Source: Gordonia westfalica
GTDB taxonomy: Bacteria > Actinomycetota > Actinomycetes > Mycobacteriales > Mycobacteriaceae
Assembly: GCF_900105725.1 (NCBI RefSeq)
Contig: NZ_FNLM01000034.1
Location: forward strand, 124,001 to 188,000
Reading direction: 5' to 3'
Length of the DNA stretch: 64,000 nt
The notes under the pieces were generated by a model. That model was not told the DNA's origin. It worked only from the letters and a program-made list of their open reading frames with translations, and made no database searches. Below are positions 55,966 through 63,779 of this stretch, in pieces (the stretch's first letter is position 1; each line of letters starts with the position of its first letter). The position numbers and the translations under genes are program-made.

Positions 55966-56073
55966 ATGGCTGCACTCATCGTGGGATTGTTCGCCCCTGT
56001 TGGTCTCACGGCGTTCGCCGTCGGCATGGATCGCTTTCAGCGCCGCATGGATGATCTCGGTAGCCGGCGGTGA
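55966..56073 (+). CDS. Small membrane protein (35 residues)
   Basis: A short ORF, MAALIVGLFAPVGLTAFAVG + MDRFQRRMDDLGSRR, one hydrophobic helix followed by a charged tail. GGGAGG stands 8 bases upstream, an ideal ribosome site, and hydrophobic-then-charged composition and codon use support it. Similar ~35-residue single-helix proteins ending in MDRFxxRxxD are seen in other Mycobacteriales. It lies 60 bases before the MaoC gene on the same strand; function unknown. Confidence 0.65.
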   Translation: MAALIVGLFAPVGLTAFAVGMDRFQRRMDDLGSRR

Positions 56074-56133
56074 CGGACTGAAATCCCGGCCGGCTGGTTT
56101 CGGTCGAGCCCAGAATCTAGCTACATTAGGTTT

Positions 56134-56658
56134 ATGGACAACGTGAGACCTGGATCAGGGCTGTCGGACTCGCCCGTTGCGGACGACGTGGGGATTCTGT
56201 ATGCGGAGGATCTCCGAGCGGGGGATGTCTTCGAGTTGGGCACCACGAGCGCGACCGAGGACGAGATCATCGAGTTCGCGAAGCGATTCGATCCACTGCC
56301 GATCCATGTGGACAGGGAAGCGGCCGCAGCCGGGCCATTCGGCGGCATCATCGGCAGCGCCGCGCATTCCCTGGCGCTCTATTCAAGCCTCGCGTCGCGG
56401 GTCTTCATCCCGCGGTTGGCGCTGGTGGCCGGCAAGGGGATCGAGACCATGCGTCTGCCCAATCCGCTGCGCCCGGACGTGATCCACACAGCCGGAATCG
56501 AGATCCTCGAGGTGGCTCCGCGTTTCCGGGGTGAGGACCGCACCACCGAGCGGGCTGACCTGCGTTGCGCCGGGCGACTCGTCGACGACGAGGGTCGGGT
56601 CGTTCTGGCGATGGCGCCGCTACAGGTGATCCGCTACCGGATGCTGCAACAGCGGTGA
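56134..56658 (+). CDS. MaoC-like dehydratase
   Basis: A 174-residue hotdog protein: GDVFELGTTSATEDEIIEFAKRFDPLPIHVDREAAAAGPFGGIIGSAAHSLALYSSL. The FAKRFDPLPIHVDxxxAxxxxFGGxIGxxxHS motif carries the hydratase Asp/His of (R)-specific enoyl-CoA hydratases. It would hydrate enoyl-CoA in an (R)-specific manner in fatty acid or polyester metabolism. ATG 56134 starts MDNVRPGSGLSDS. It overlaps, antisense, the long open minus-strand frame of the MpaB-type gene; the MaoC frame is plainly the coding one. Confidence 0.88.
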   Translation: MDNVRPGSGLSDSPVADDVGILYAEDLRAGDVFELGTTSATEDEIIEFAKRFDPLPIHVDREAAAAGPFGGIIGSAAHSLALYSSLASRVFIPRLALVAGKGIETMRLPNPLRPDVIHTAGIEILEVAPRFRGEDRTTERADLRCAGRLVDDEGRVVLAMAPLQVIRYRMLQQR

Positions 56659-58248
56659 GTGGGTCTGTCGGTGTAACCGGCACCGTCGACGGTTGATCGC
56701 GGTCGTCCGCGGGTATAGCCGTCCGATGACCGAGAAGCAGACCGATCCGCACACCGAGGAAGTCGACACCGCGCCGAAGGATGCGAAGCCTGACGTGCAG
56801 TCCGATCCGGCCGAGGGCGAAGAATCGGGCGACTGGACCGGCGAAGGTGGAGCCACCGATGAGGGGCCCGCCACGGAGCCCGAGGAGAAGGCGTAGTCCC
56901 ACCGTGCCGGCTGAATAGTGCGCGTACTCCCGGGAATCCGTTGTGTACGCGGGGATCCCGTTGTCGTCGAGGCGCCGTTTGACCAGGTCGGTGACGTACT
57001 GATCGGCCAGCTCTTGCAGCACGGGGAGTTCGCCGGCGATCCGGACCGCGGCGAACCTGCTGGTCAGCAACGGTACTGTCGCCGCTGCGCGAGCGAAGTC
57101 GGTGACCGACAGGTCGACGCCCATCTCGGCGGCCTTCTTGAGGTTGCCCTCGCAGAAGGCGGCCGCGAAAGCGAGCTTGCTGTAACTCTTTTCGACCGCG
57201 TCGGCAGCGCGGTCGAAGGGGCTCTCGGACGGGCGCAGGTAGGCGTCCATCGTGGAGCTGACGAGTTTGCGGCAGTCGTCGTCGTATCCGTAGCGCAGGG
57301 TTGCGGCCCGCGCATTGAACAGGTCGACGATCTCCTGCGCAGATCCGGGCAGCAGTTCTTCGGGGAGCCCCAGCAGGAAGCCGCGGTAGCGGTGGAATTC
57401 GACCATCGCGCGCTCGTCGTAGGGGAGTTCGCGGTTGGCCCTGACATCCTTGTCCGCCTTCTGGTAAGGGCCGATCATGCCGGCGGGGAATTGATCGATT
57501 TGCGGGACCGGCAGGCCGTAGACCTCGGTGTCCCACATCCGATTCTTGCTGTTGTTGGTACGGCCGATCCGCTGCAGGGCGTTGACGCGGACCATCGAAT
57601 GCATGAGTCGCACCATCACCGTGGCCTCGAAGCCCGGGCTGAAACGGTCGAGACCGCCGGGCAGTGCCGTCACCGCGAAGTAGGCGGTGGTCTCGTTGAC
57701 GCGGTGCGCGGCGCGGGTGCCCGACAGTGCGTCGGTGATTGTCATCGGCAGTGCTGCATAACTGTTGGTGAAGGTCGCCAGGAACGCGCCTCGAGTCATG
57801 AGGGGGGAGACGAGCGCGGCATACACACGCGAGTACGCGGCGCCGTCGTCGACGAGATCGAAGTTGATCCAGTCGGGCTTCTCCTGCATCACCGTGATGA
57901 GCTCGCCGATCTCGGGTGGAGCGTCGGGCACATTCTCGGCGCCCTCGCGGCAAACGCGGCGAACCAGTGTCACGAGTTCGGAGACCGGGTACCGACCGGC
58001 CAGTGCTGCCACCCGGTCCGCGGGCACATCGGCGAGGAATGTCGAGGTGTGGACCAACTCCATGAGGCGCGGGTCGTCGAGGTACGTGTTGCGATCGCCC
58101 AGTCGACGCGGCAGCGCCGACCTCACGTCCGGGTCGGTGGTGAAACGTTCCGGGTCGTGGTGAAGTCGAAGTCGCCGTACAGCTCGGGTAGATCGTCGGC
58201 TTGCCGTGTGACCCGCTCTGCCAGTTCCGGGTAGTACTGCGCCGACAT
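56405..58248 (-). pseudogene. MpaB-family oxygenase (DUF2236), frameshifted and lacking a normal stop
   Basis: The N-terminal frame from ATG 58248 reads MSAQYYPELAERVTRQADDLPELYGDFDF and stops at 58123. A shifted frame continues HHDPERFTTDPDV, RSALPRRLGDRNTYLDD, ETTAYFAVTALPGGLDRFSPGFEATVMVRLMHSMVRVNALQRIG, YRGFLLGLPEELLPG and SREYAHYSAGTVGLRLLLGL. That is the ER-bound MpaB/rubber-oxygenase-like fold with its haem-ligand His (RLMHSMVR). Restoring one base in ACCACGACCC at about 58157 joins the two. The family ends near 56850, but no stop follows until 56405, through two opposite-strand genes, so the 3' boundary given is only the formal end. Confidence 0.72.
56726..56896 (+). CDS. Small acidic protein (56 residues)
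   Basis: MTEKQTDPHTEEVDTAPKDA + KPDVQSDPAEGEESGDWTGE..., extremely acidic and Pro/Gly/Glu rich, no hydrophobic core, so probably disordered. Such small acidic proteins recur in actinobacteria without known function. It has no clear ribosome site and TATAG stands 10 bases upstream, so it may be leaderless. It lies antisense to the C-terminal run of the MpaB-type frame. Coding status rests on composition and on the lack of any other explanation. Confidence 0.5.
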   Translation: MTEKQTDPHTEEVDTAPKDAKPDVQSDPAEGEESGDWTGEGGATDEGPATEPEEKA

Positions 58249-58474
58249 CGGTGCCCCCTCACAGCTGACTGTTCCGCTTGTCAGCAATTGGAACAGGTTC
58301 CGAAGCTCGCCATGAGCGGTTTGGGACTATTTGACTGAATCGTCTCAGGCGATTGTCGTCGGCGGCCGACGCTGATGCCCCTGCGGAGACATCAGACCAA
58401 GGTGGACGGGGCGGTGTTTTCGTAACGGATAGAGGTGGCGGCAGGGGGTGCAGATGACTCCTGATTCGATATCT

Positions 58475-58486
58475 GTCAATATTGAC
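58475..58486. promoter_or_regulatory. ArsR operator, perfect 12-base palindrome
   Basis: GTCAATATTGAC is fully palindromic and ends 2 bases before the arsR start GTG (58489). CAATAT within it is a likely -10 for a leaderless transcript, so bound ArsR would block RNA polymerase directly. Such AT-rich palindromes are typical of ArsR/SmtB operators. Confidence 0.75.
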
Positions 58487-58488
58487 GA

Positions 58489-58851
58489 GTGTCGAAACAG
58501 AACCTGCTCGCAACCCCGGCCAGAGGTCTCGATGCCGACCAGGCCGGAGCGGCGTCGCTCGTGCTGAAAGCGCTCGCGGATCCGGTGCGACTCCGGCTGT
58601 TGTCTGAGGTGGCGGCCCATCCTGGTGGCGAAGCATGCGTGTGCGACATCTCCGGACCGTTCGATCTGTCGCAGCCGACGATCTCGCATCATCTCAAGGT
58701 GCTGCGGGAGGCCGGACTGGTGAGCAGTGACAGGCGGTCCACCTGGGTGTACTACCGAGTGAACACAGCTGCGCTGCAACAGCTGTCCGGGTTGCTCGAC
58801 GGCCTGGCAGCGGTGCAGGGCGAACCCCGTCCATGCGAGGATCCGCAGTGA
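58489..58851 (+). CDS. arsR: ArsR/SmtB-family arsenic-responsive repressor
   Basis: A 120-residue repressor. LKALADPVRLRLLSEVAAHPGGEACVCDISGPFDLSQPTISHHLKVLREAGLVSSDRRSTWVYYRV is a full ArsR HTH with CVCD, the Cys pair that binds As(III)/Sb(III). It represses the arsR-acr3-arsC operon until metalloid binds. GTG 58489 gives a leaderless mRNA; the palindrome just upstream is the operator. The stop overlaps the next GTG by 4 bases (GTGA at 58848). Confidence 0.94.
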   Translation: MSKQNLLATPARGLDADQAGAASLVLKALADPVRLRLLSEVAAHPGGEACVCDISGPFDLSQPTISHHLKVLREAGLVSSDRRSTWVYYRVNTAALQQLSGLLDGLAAVQGEPRPCEDPQ

Positions 58852-59933
58852 GTGCGCCCGGCCAGGTGGCCGGCAAACTGTCGATGCTTGATCGATTTCT
58901 GCCGGTGTGGATCGGCGGCGCGATGCTGCTCGGCCTGCTGCTGGGGCGGTGGGTCTCGGGACTCGGTGAGGCGGTTGCGGCGGTCGAGGTGGACGGCATC
59001 TCGCTGCCGATCGCCATCGGCCTGCTGGTGATGATGTACCCGGTCCTGGCGAAGGTGCGCTACGACCGCCTGGATTCGGTGACCGGTGACCGTCGTCTGC
59101 TGGTCGCGTCGCTGGTGCTGAACTGGATTGTCGGGCCGGCGTTGATGTTTGCGCTGGCGTGGCTGTTGTTGCCGGATCTTCCGGAGTATCGGACCGGACT
59201 GATCATCGTCGGGCTGGCCCGCTGCATTGCGATGGTCATCATCTGGAACGACCTCGCCTGCGGCGACCGGGAGGCGGCCGCCGTTCTCGTGGCGCTGAAC
59301 TCGGTGTTCCAGGTGGTCATGTTCGCTGTGTTGGGCTGGTTCTACCTGTCGGTGCTACCGGGATGGCTCGGCCTGGAACAGACCACGATCGACGCCTCGC
59401 CGTGGCAGATCGCGAAATCGGTGCTGATCTTCCTGGGCATCCCGTTGCTGGCGGGCTATCTGACTCGCCGGATCGGGGAGCGAGTGAAGGGCCGCGCCTG
59501 GTATCAAGACTCGTTCCTGCCGCGACTGGGGCCGTGGGCCCTGTACGGTCTGCTGTTCACCGTCGTGATCCTGTTCGCGCTACAGGGCGAGCGGATCACC
59601 TCGCAGCCCTGGGACGTCGCTCGAATCGCGTTGCCGCTGTTGATCTACTTCGCGGTGATGTGGGGCGGTGGATTCGCCCTGGGGACGGTGCTCGGCCTCG
59701 GGTACGAGCGGACGACCACATTGGCGTTCACCGCGGCCGGCAACAACTTCGAACTCGCCATCGCTGTTGCGATCGCCACCTTCGGGGTGACCTCGGGACA
59801 GGCGCTGGCAGGTGTGATCGGCCCGCTGATCGAGGTGCCGGTACTCGTTGCGCTGGTCTACGTGAGCTTGACGTTGCGCCGCCGATTCGCCACGCCATCC
59901 GAGCTGCCGAGGGAGGCCCAGCGAGATGCCTGA
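58848..59933 (+). CDS. Arsenite efflux permease ACR3
   Basis: A 361-residue, ten-helix transporter: KLSMLDRFLPVWIGGAMLLGLLLG, LVMMYPVLAKVRYD, and GLARCIAMVIIWNDLACGDREAAAVLVALNSVFQVVMF with the essential Cys; FTAAGNNFELAIAVAIATFG is the second signature. It extrudes arsenite (and sometimes antimonite). GTG 58848 overlaps the arsR stop by 4 bases and reads VSAPGQ, a usual N-terminus; ATG 58833 is an alternative. It overlaps arsC by 8 bases, so the three genes are one operon. Confidence 0.94.
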   Translation: MSAPGQVAGKLSMLDRFLPVWIGGAMLLGLLLGRWVSGLGEAVAAVEVDGISLPIAIGLLVMMYPVLAKVRYDRLDSVTGDRRLLVASLVLNWIVGPALMFALAWLLLPDLPEYRTGLIIVGLARCIAMVIIWNDLACGDREAAAVLVALNSVFQVVMFAVLGWFYLSVLPGWLGLEQTTIDASPWQIAKSVLIFLGIPLLAGYLTRRIGERVKGRAWYQDSFLPRLGPWALYGLLFTVVILFALQGERITSQPWDVARIALPLLIYFAVMWGGGFALGTVLGLGYERTTTLAFTAAGNNFELAIAVAIATFGVTSGQALAGVIGPLIEVPVLVALVYVSLTLRRRFATPSELPREAQRDA

Positions 59934-60336
59934 CTCCATCAAGGTGTTGTTCGTGTGCGTGAGCAACCGCGGGAAGTCCGTGATGGCAGAACGTCTCACG
60001 CCCACGATCACCGACCGCATCGACGCCTCGTCGGCCGGTACCGAAGCCAAGACCAACGGGTTGGTCAACGACTTGTCGGCGCAGGTGCTCGCAGAGGTCG
60101 GCGCGCACGTCACCGGCCATCAACCCCGTCAACTCAGCGACGAGCTGATGCGGGCCGCGGACCTGGTCGTGGTCGTGGGTCCGGCCGAGGTCGAGGCCCC
60201 GGCCGGCGTTGAACTCGAGGTGTGGCTTACCGATGAACCCTCCGAGCGGGGCATCGACGGCATCGAGCGGATGCGGCTGATCCGCGACGACATCACCGCC
60301 CGGATCGGTGCTCTCGCCGACCGCCTCGAGCAGTAG
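59926..60336 (+). CDS. arsC: Arsenate reductase, low-molecular-weight phosphatase fold
   Basis: A 136-residue enzyme that reduces arsenate to arsenite. The P-loop is VLFVCVSNRGKSVMAERL: Cys11 is the nucleophile, but the usual Arg of CX5R is Lys17. That CX5K loop is typical of the mycothiol/mycoredoxin-dependent ArsC of actinobacteria (for example Corynebacterium), which use mycothiol rather than thioredoxin. LVVVVGPAEVEAPAG replaces the usual D-P loop. It overlaps acr3 by 8 bases and ends 25 bases from the convergent cadI-like gene. Confidence 0.9.
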   Translation: MPDSIKVLFVCVSNRGKSVMAERLTPTITDRIDASSAGTEAKTNGLVNDLSAQVLAEVGAHVTGHQPRQLSDELMRAADLVVVVGPAEVEAPAGVELEVWLTDEPSERGIDGIERMRLIRDDITARIGALADRLEQ

Positions 60337-60361
60337 GCGAGAGCGCGTTGTCGCGACGGTC

Positions 60362-60844
60362 TCAGCAGCAGGCGGTGCGGGCGTCGGTAGGTTCGGTGGC
60401 AGTGCCGCCGCAACACATCGAACCCTGCTCCGAATCATCGGTGAGCTCTGCCAACAGCTTCGGGCTGGTGCCGAAGGTATCGGAGTCGGCGAGCACTGTG
60501 TAGACCTCCCACTTCTCGTTGGCCGGCCCGGTGACCCAGACCTTGTCCTGGGTGGCGAAGCAGCAGGTGGAGTTGATCTCCTCCTGCGTGAACAGACCTT
60601 CGCCGGACAGGCGGGCGATTTCGGCGTGCACCTTCTCGCTGGACTCGACCTCGACCCCGAGGTGGTTGATCGTGCCTCCCTGGCCGGGGTTCTCCAGCAA
60701 GACCAGCTTCAGGGGCGGCTCGGCGATTGCGAAGTTCGCATACCCGGGCTTGAGTTTCGCCGGCCCGACGTTGAACAGTTTCGAGTAGAACTCGACCGCG
60801 GTGTCCAGATCGTCGACGTTGAGTGCGAGCTGCATACGGGACAT
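60362..60844 (-). CDS. ArsI/CadI-family metalloenzyme
   Basis: A 160-residue VOC-fold protein: MQLALNVDDLDTAVEFYSKLFNVGPAKLKPGYANFAIAEPPLKLVLLEN, then INHLGVEVES and the hallmark INSTCCFATQDKVWVTGPANEKWEVY with adjacent Cys. ArsI is the C-As bond lyase that demethylates trivalent methylarsenicals; CadI is a cadmium-induced relative. C-terminal CCGG and ACC add further thiols. ATG 60844 follows AGGTGG. It is convergent with arsC and divergent from the second arsR, which probably controls it. Confidence 0.9.
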   Translation of the reverse strand: MSRMQLALNVDDLDTAVEFYSKLFNVGPAKLKPGYANFAIAEPPLKLVLLENPGQGGTINHLGVEVESSEKVHAEIARLSGEGLFTQEEINSTCCFATQDKVWVTGPANEKWEVYTVLADSDTFGTSPKLLAELTDDSEQGSMCCGGTATEPTDARTACC

Positions 60845-60911
60845 GACATCCACCTTTCACCTGTGAGACATATATCTAACTAGACGGACACTCGCAGGAT
60901 GCCACCTTTTC

Positions 60912-60921
60912 GACATATGTC
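60912..60921. promoter_or_regulatory. Probable ArsR operator between cadI-like and arsR2 genes
   Basis: GACATATGTC is a perfect 10-base palindrome; a related GACATATATC lies nearby at about 60868-60877. Both are in the 100-base divergent region and are AT-rich against background, as expected for ArsR/CmtR-type sites. The promoter of each gene is likely within this stretch. Confidence 0.5.
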
Positions 60922-60944
60922 AAGATCGTGCGTATGGTGGCGAT

Positions 60945-61309
60945 ATGCCGAAGACCTTGCCCGTCGTCGATATCAGCGCGCCGATCTGCTGTGCGCCGGT
61001 GTCGGCGGCGCCGCTGGACGACGACGCCGCGCTCGAGATTGCGTTGCGGCTCAAGGCGCTTGCCGACCCGGTGCGGCTCAAGCTGCTGTCGATCCTGCTC
61101 TCGGATTCATCGGGGGAGGGGGTCTGCACGTGCGATCTGGCAGTAGCGGTCGGGCTGACCGAGGCGACGACCAGTCATCATCTCGGGCAGCTTCGCAAAG
61201 CCGGTATGGTCACCCCGAGCGACGCGGCATGAATGTGTACTACCGGGCCCAGCCCGCAGCACTCCAGGCGCTGTGTGACGTTTTGGCGGCATCTACCGGC
61301 TGCTGCTGA
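60945..61309 (+). pseudogene. Second ArsR-family regulator, frameshifted near the C-terminus
   Basis: The first frame reads SAPICCAPVSAAPL and a full ArsR HTH (LRLKALADPVRLKLLSILLSDSSGEGVCTCDLAVAVGLTEATTSHHLGQLRKAGMVTP), then stops at 61232. The other frame supplies the missing wing and end, PERRGMNVYYRAQPAALQAL to STGCC at 61309. Adding one C to the CCCC run at 61213-61216 joins them. CTCD and ICC/GCC are likely metal ligands, like CmtR/ArsR. It diverges from cadI and should control it. The clean repair by one base suggests a sequence error. Confidence 0.85.
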
Positions 61310-61399
61310 GGGGCGTCGGTCTCACCTGCTGTTCCGCCGGAGTCCCCGTCGAATCGTGGAGTGCCTGCGTGCGGTCGACGCGTCGGGGATCATGCCCTT

Positions 61400-62304
61400 A
61401 TGGAAACCCGATACGACGCGTGGCCTGCACTGCCGGTCGATTCGTGGAGCGACACCAGGGACACGGTCCAGCTGTGGACCCAGATCGTCGGCAAGACGCG
61501 CCTCGCTCTCGGGCGGACGTCAACCACTGGTGGGGAGTGCCGCTCTATGTGGACGCACGCGGCCTCACGACGTCGCTGATGGCCGCCGGGACTCGCGGCC
61601 TCGAGATTCGCTTCGATTTCCTGGAGCACGAGCTGTTGTTGCTCGTCACCGACGGCAGCGCTCGGCGGATGAACCTCGAACCGCGGACCGTTGCCGACTT
61701 CTACGCCGAGTACACCGGTCACCTGACAGATCTCGGCATCGACGTCGACATCCTCGGAACACCCGTGGAGCTTCCCGATGCAACCCCGTTCGCCGAGGAC
61801 ATCACACACTCTTCCTACGACGCGGACGCGATGACTCGCTTCTGGTGGTCCCTCGTCAGTGCGCATCGGGTCTTGTCGAGGTTTCGCGGCGAGTTCCGAG
61901 GAAAGTCCTCACCTGTCCATTTCTTCTGGGGCGCATTCGATCTGGCCGTCACCAGGTTCTCGGGCCGGAGTGCTCCGCAGCATCCCGGTGGCGTGCCGAA
62001 CTGTCCCGACTGGGTCATGCACGAGGCCTACAGCGACGAGGTCTCGAGTGCTGGGTATTGGCCGGGTGGCGCCGAGGAAGGTGCCTTCTATGCCTACGCG
62101 TACCCGCATCCCGACGGGTACGACACGCATCCGGCGGTCGAGGCGCCGGCGTACTGGGACACCGCGCTGGGTGAGTACGTGCTGCCGTATCACCTCGTGC
62201 GGCAAGCTCCGGACCCGGACGCGATGGTCCTGAATTTCCTCGAACAGACCCACCGGGCGGCCGCGGAGACGGGTCGCTGGGATCAGGTCAAGAGTTCATC
62301 CTGA
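61400..62304 (+). pseudogene. DUF5996 family protein, frameshifted near the N-terminus
   Basis: The start frame reads METRYDAWPALPVDSWSDTR + DTVQLWTQIVGKTRLALG, then loses sense; the second frame goes on with DVNHWWGVPLYVDARGLTTS, EIRFDFLEHELLLLVTDGSAR, FHFFWGAFDLAVTRFSGRSAP-like text (VHFFWGAFDLAVTRFSGRSA) and YAYAYPHPDGY, the DUF5996 family signature. The junction is GGGCGGACG at 61511-61519; GGGCCGGACG would give LGPDVNHWWG. About 301 codons in total, normal for the family. Function unknown. Confidence 0.82.
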
Positions 62305-62478
62305 CCGGCGTCGGCGCCTCGGCTTCAGGTACCCCGATGACGGTGATCACCGAAGGCGTTGTCGGTCGATGCCTTTGATATTGCTCCGGGTCGGCAGCGT
62401 CGACTCGATAGACTCGGCCACGATAGTGGTTCGCGCGTACCGGATCGGCTACGTGACCGGCGTCCGAGAGGAAACAAG

Positions 62479-63132
62479 ATGAGTGTGGCGTTCCGTCGCG
62501 CTGACCTGGCAGCTGGAATGTTCGTCGTCGCGCTGATCGCCGCCGGCTGCGGTAGTGCCGACGCGAACGACGCATCGTCGGCGGCGCCATCGGCCGAGGC
62601 TTCCGCCTCCCCGTCACGAGCCGACGATCAGGAGGCCGCGGAAAGCGTCACAAGGGCGTCCGAGGCCGGGCCCGCCACGGTGACGATCACGGGGGTAGAC
62701 GACGTCGCGGTGACCCTGGTCGGCCCGCTGGCAGTCAAGTACGCGGCGGCGACCGACGCCCAGAAGCGGGCCATCGGCATACCGCTGACCGGGGATCACA
62801 ACGCAGGAACCCGTGAGAGCGGCGTCGTGTACCAGCAGTTCCAAAGTGGCGTGATCATTGCGAAAAACGCCGATCCCGGGACCCCCGCGTACATCGTCAC
62901 CTCGGGAAAGATCCGGGATGCGTGGAATACCGAACGTGCCCCGGACGGCGTGCCGCTACTCACCGGCAAGAACGGCTCGGCCGGACCGTTGGGTGTGCCT
63001 ACGAGTGACGTGATCACCGACGGTGACCTCGAAGTGGTGACTTTCGAGTACGGCATGATCTCGGAGAACACAGAAACCGGCGAGATGATCGTGAAGGTCA
63101 ACGGCAAGGTCGTACCGTCGGGTCTGAAGTGA
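62479..63132 (+). CDS. LGFP-like lipoprotein
   Basis: A 217-residue lipoprotein: hydrophobic AAGMFVVALIAAGC with the lipobox Cys at 24, a Ser/Ala-rich linker, then a C-terminal region that resembles LGFP repeats (AQKRAIGIPLTGDHNAGTRESGVVYQQFQSGVIIAKN and SAGPLGVPTSDVITDGDLEVVTFEYGMI). LGFP modules bind the cell wall of mycolate-containing bacteria. ATG 62479 follows AGAGGAAAC by 6 bases. The gap 62305-62478 holds no gene. It is convergent with the DUF1304 gene. Confidence 0.8.
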   Translation: MSVAFRRADLAAGMFVVALIAAGCGSADANDASSAAPSAEASASPSRADDQEAAESVTRASEAGPATVTITGVDDVAVTLVGPLAVKYAAATDAQKRAIGIPLTGDHNAGTRESGVVYQQFQSGVIIAKNADPGTPAYIVTSGKIRDAWNTERAPDGVPLLTGKNGSAGPLGVPTSDVITDGDLEVVTFEYGMISENTETGEMIVKVNGKVVPSGLK

Positions 63133-63165
63133 CCGGCGGCGTCGTGGGCGAGGAGTTCGCCGGGT

Positions 63166-63555
63166 TCAGATGATCAGGCCGCCGGCGAGTGCGATCACCG
63201 CGAGCGCGGGAACCACGCCCTGCTTGAGCGCGGCTGCGATCTTGTCGGGGCTCGAGAGCGCCAGAACCAGCGCCGCCGCGACCATCGACCCGGTGCCCGT
63301 GAAGACCAGCGTCGCGCCCACGGCGTCAGAACCGATGGCGTACACCACGATTCCGACGAACACCGCGATCGCGAGGAACAGGTTGTAGAACCCCTGGTTG
63401 AAAGCGAGTTCCTTCTGAACTGTCGCTTCCTCCACGGTCCCGGTGCCGAACGTCGCGCGTGCGCGCTCGCTCGTCCAGGCGATCGACTCCAGATAGAAGA
63501 TGAACACGTGGAGGAGCCCCGCGACCGCGGCGAGCACAAGACCTGCGATGACCAT
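63166..63555 (-). CDS. DUF1304 membrane protein
   Basis: A 129-residue protein with four hydrophobic segments (GLVLAAVAGLLHVFIFYLESI, FYNLFLAIAVFVGIVVYAIG, VGATLVFTGTGSMVAAALVLAL, GVVPALAVIALAGGLII). LLHVFIFYLE and AFNQGFYNLFLA are DUF1304 hallmarks. The family is a small four-helix membrane protein of unknown role. ATG 63555 follows GAGGAG by 7 bases. The 224-base gap to the next start holds no clear gene. Confidence 0.85.
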   Translation of the reverse strand: MVIAGLVLAAVAGLLHVFIFYLESIAWTSERARATFGTGTVEEATVQKELAFNQGFYNLFLAIAVFVGIVVYAIGSDAVGATLVFTGTGSMVAAALVLALSSPDKIAAALKQGVVPALAVIALAGGLII

Positions 63556-63779
63556 TGCGTACTCCTCGTGTTCGATCGCTTCGTCGGAAGTAGTGCGTTC
63601 CGACCAGTGTGCCACCGGGACTCCTCCTCGGAACCCGCTGCGCCCGGCGCGTGATCTTGTCCGGCAGAGTCGATGCGCGACGAGCCTCGCTGGTGCTAGC
63701 GTGCTCTGCATGTCGAGTCTGCAGAAAGGCGCATGAGGCGCCTCGGTAGTTCGCTGGTCCAGATGTGTGGGTCCGTCCG

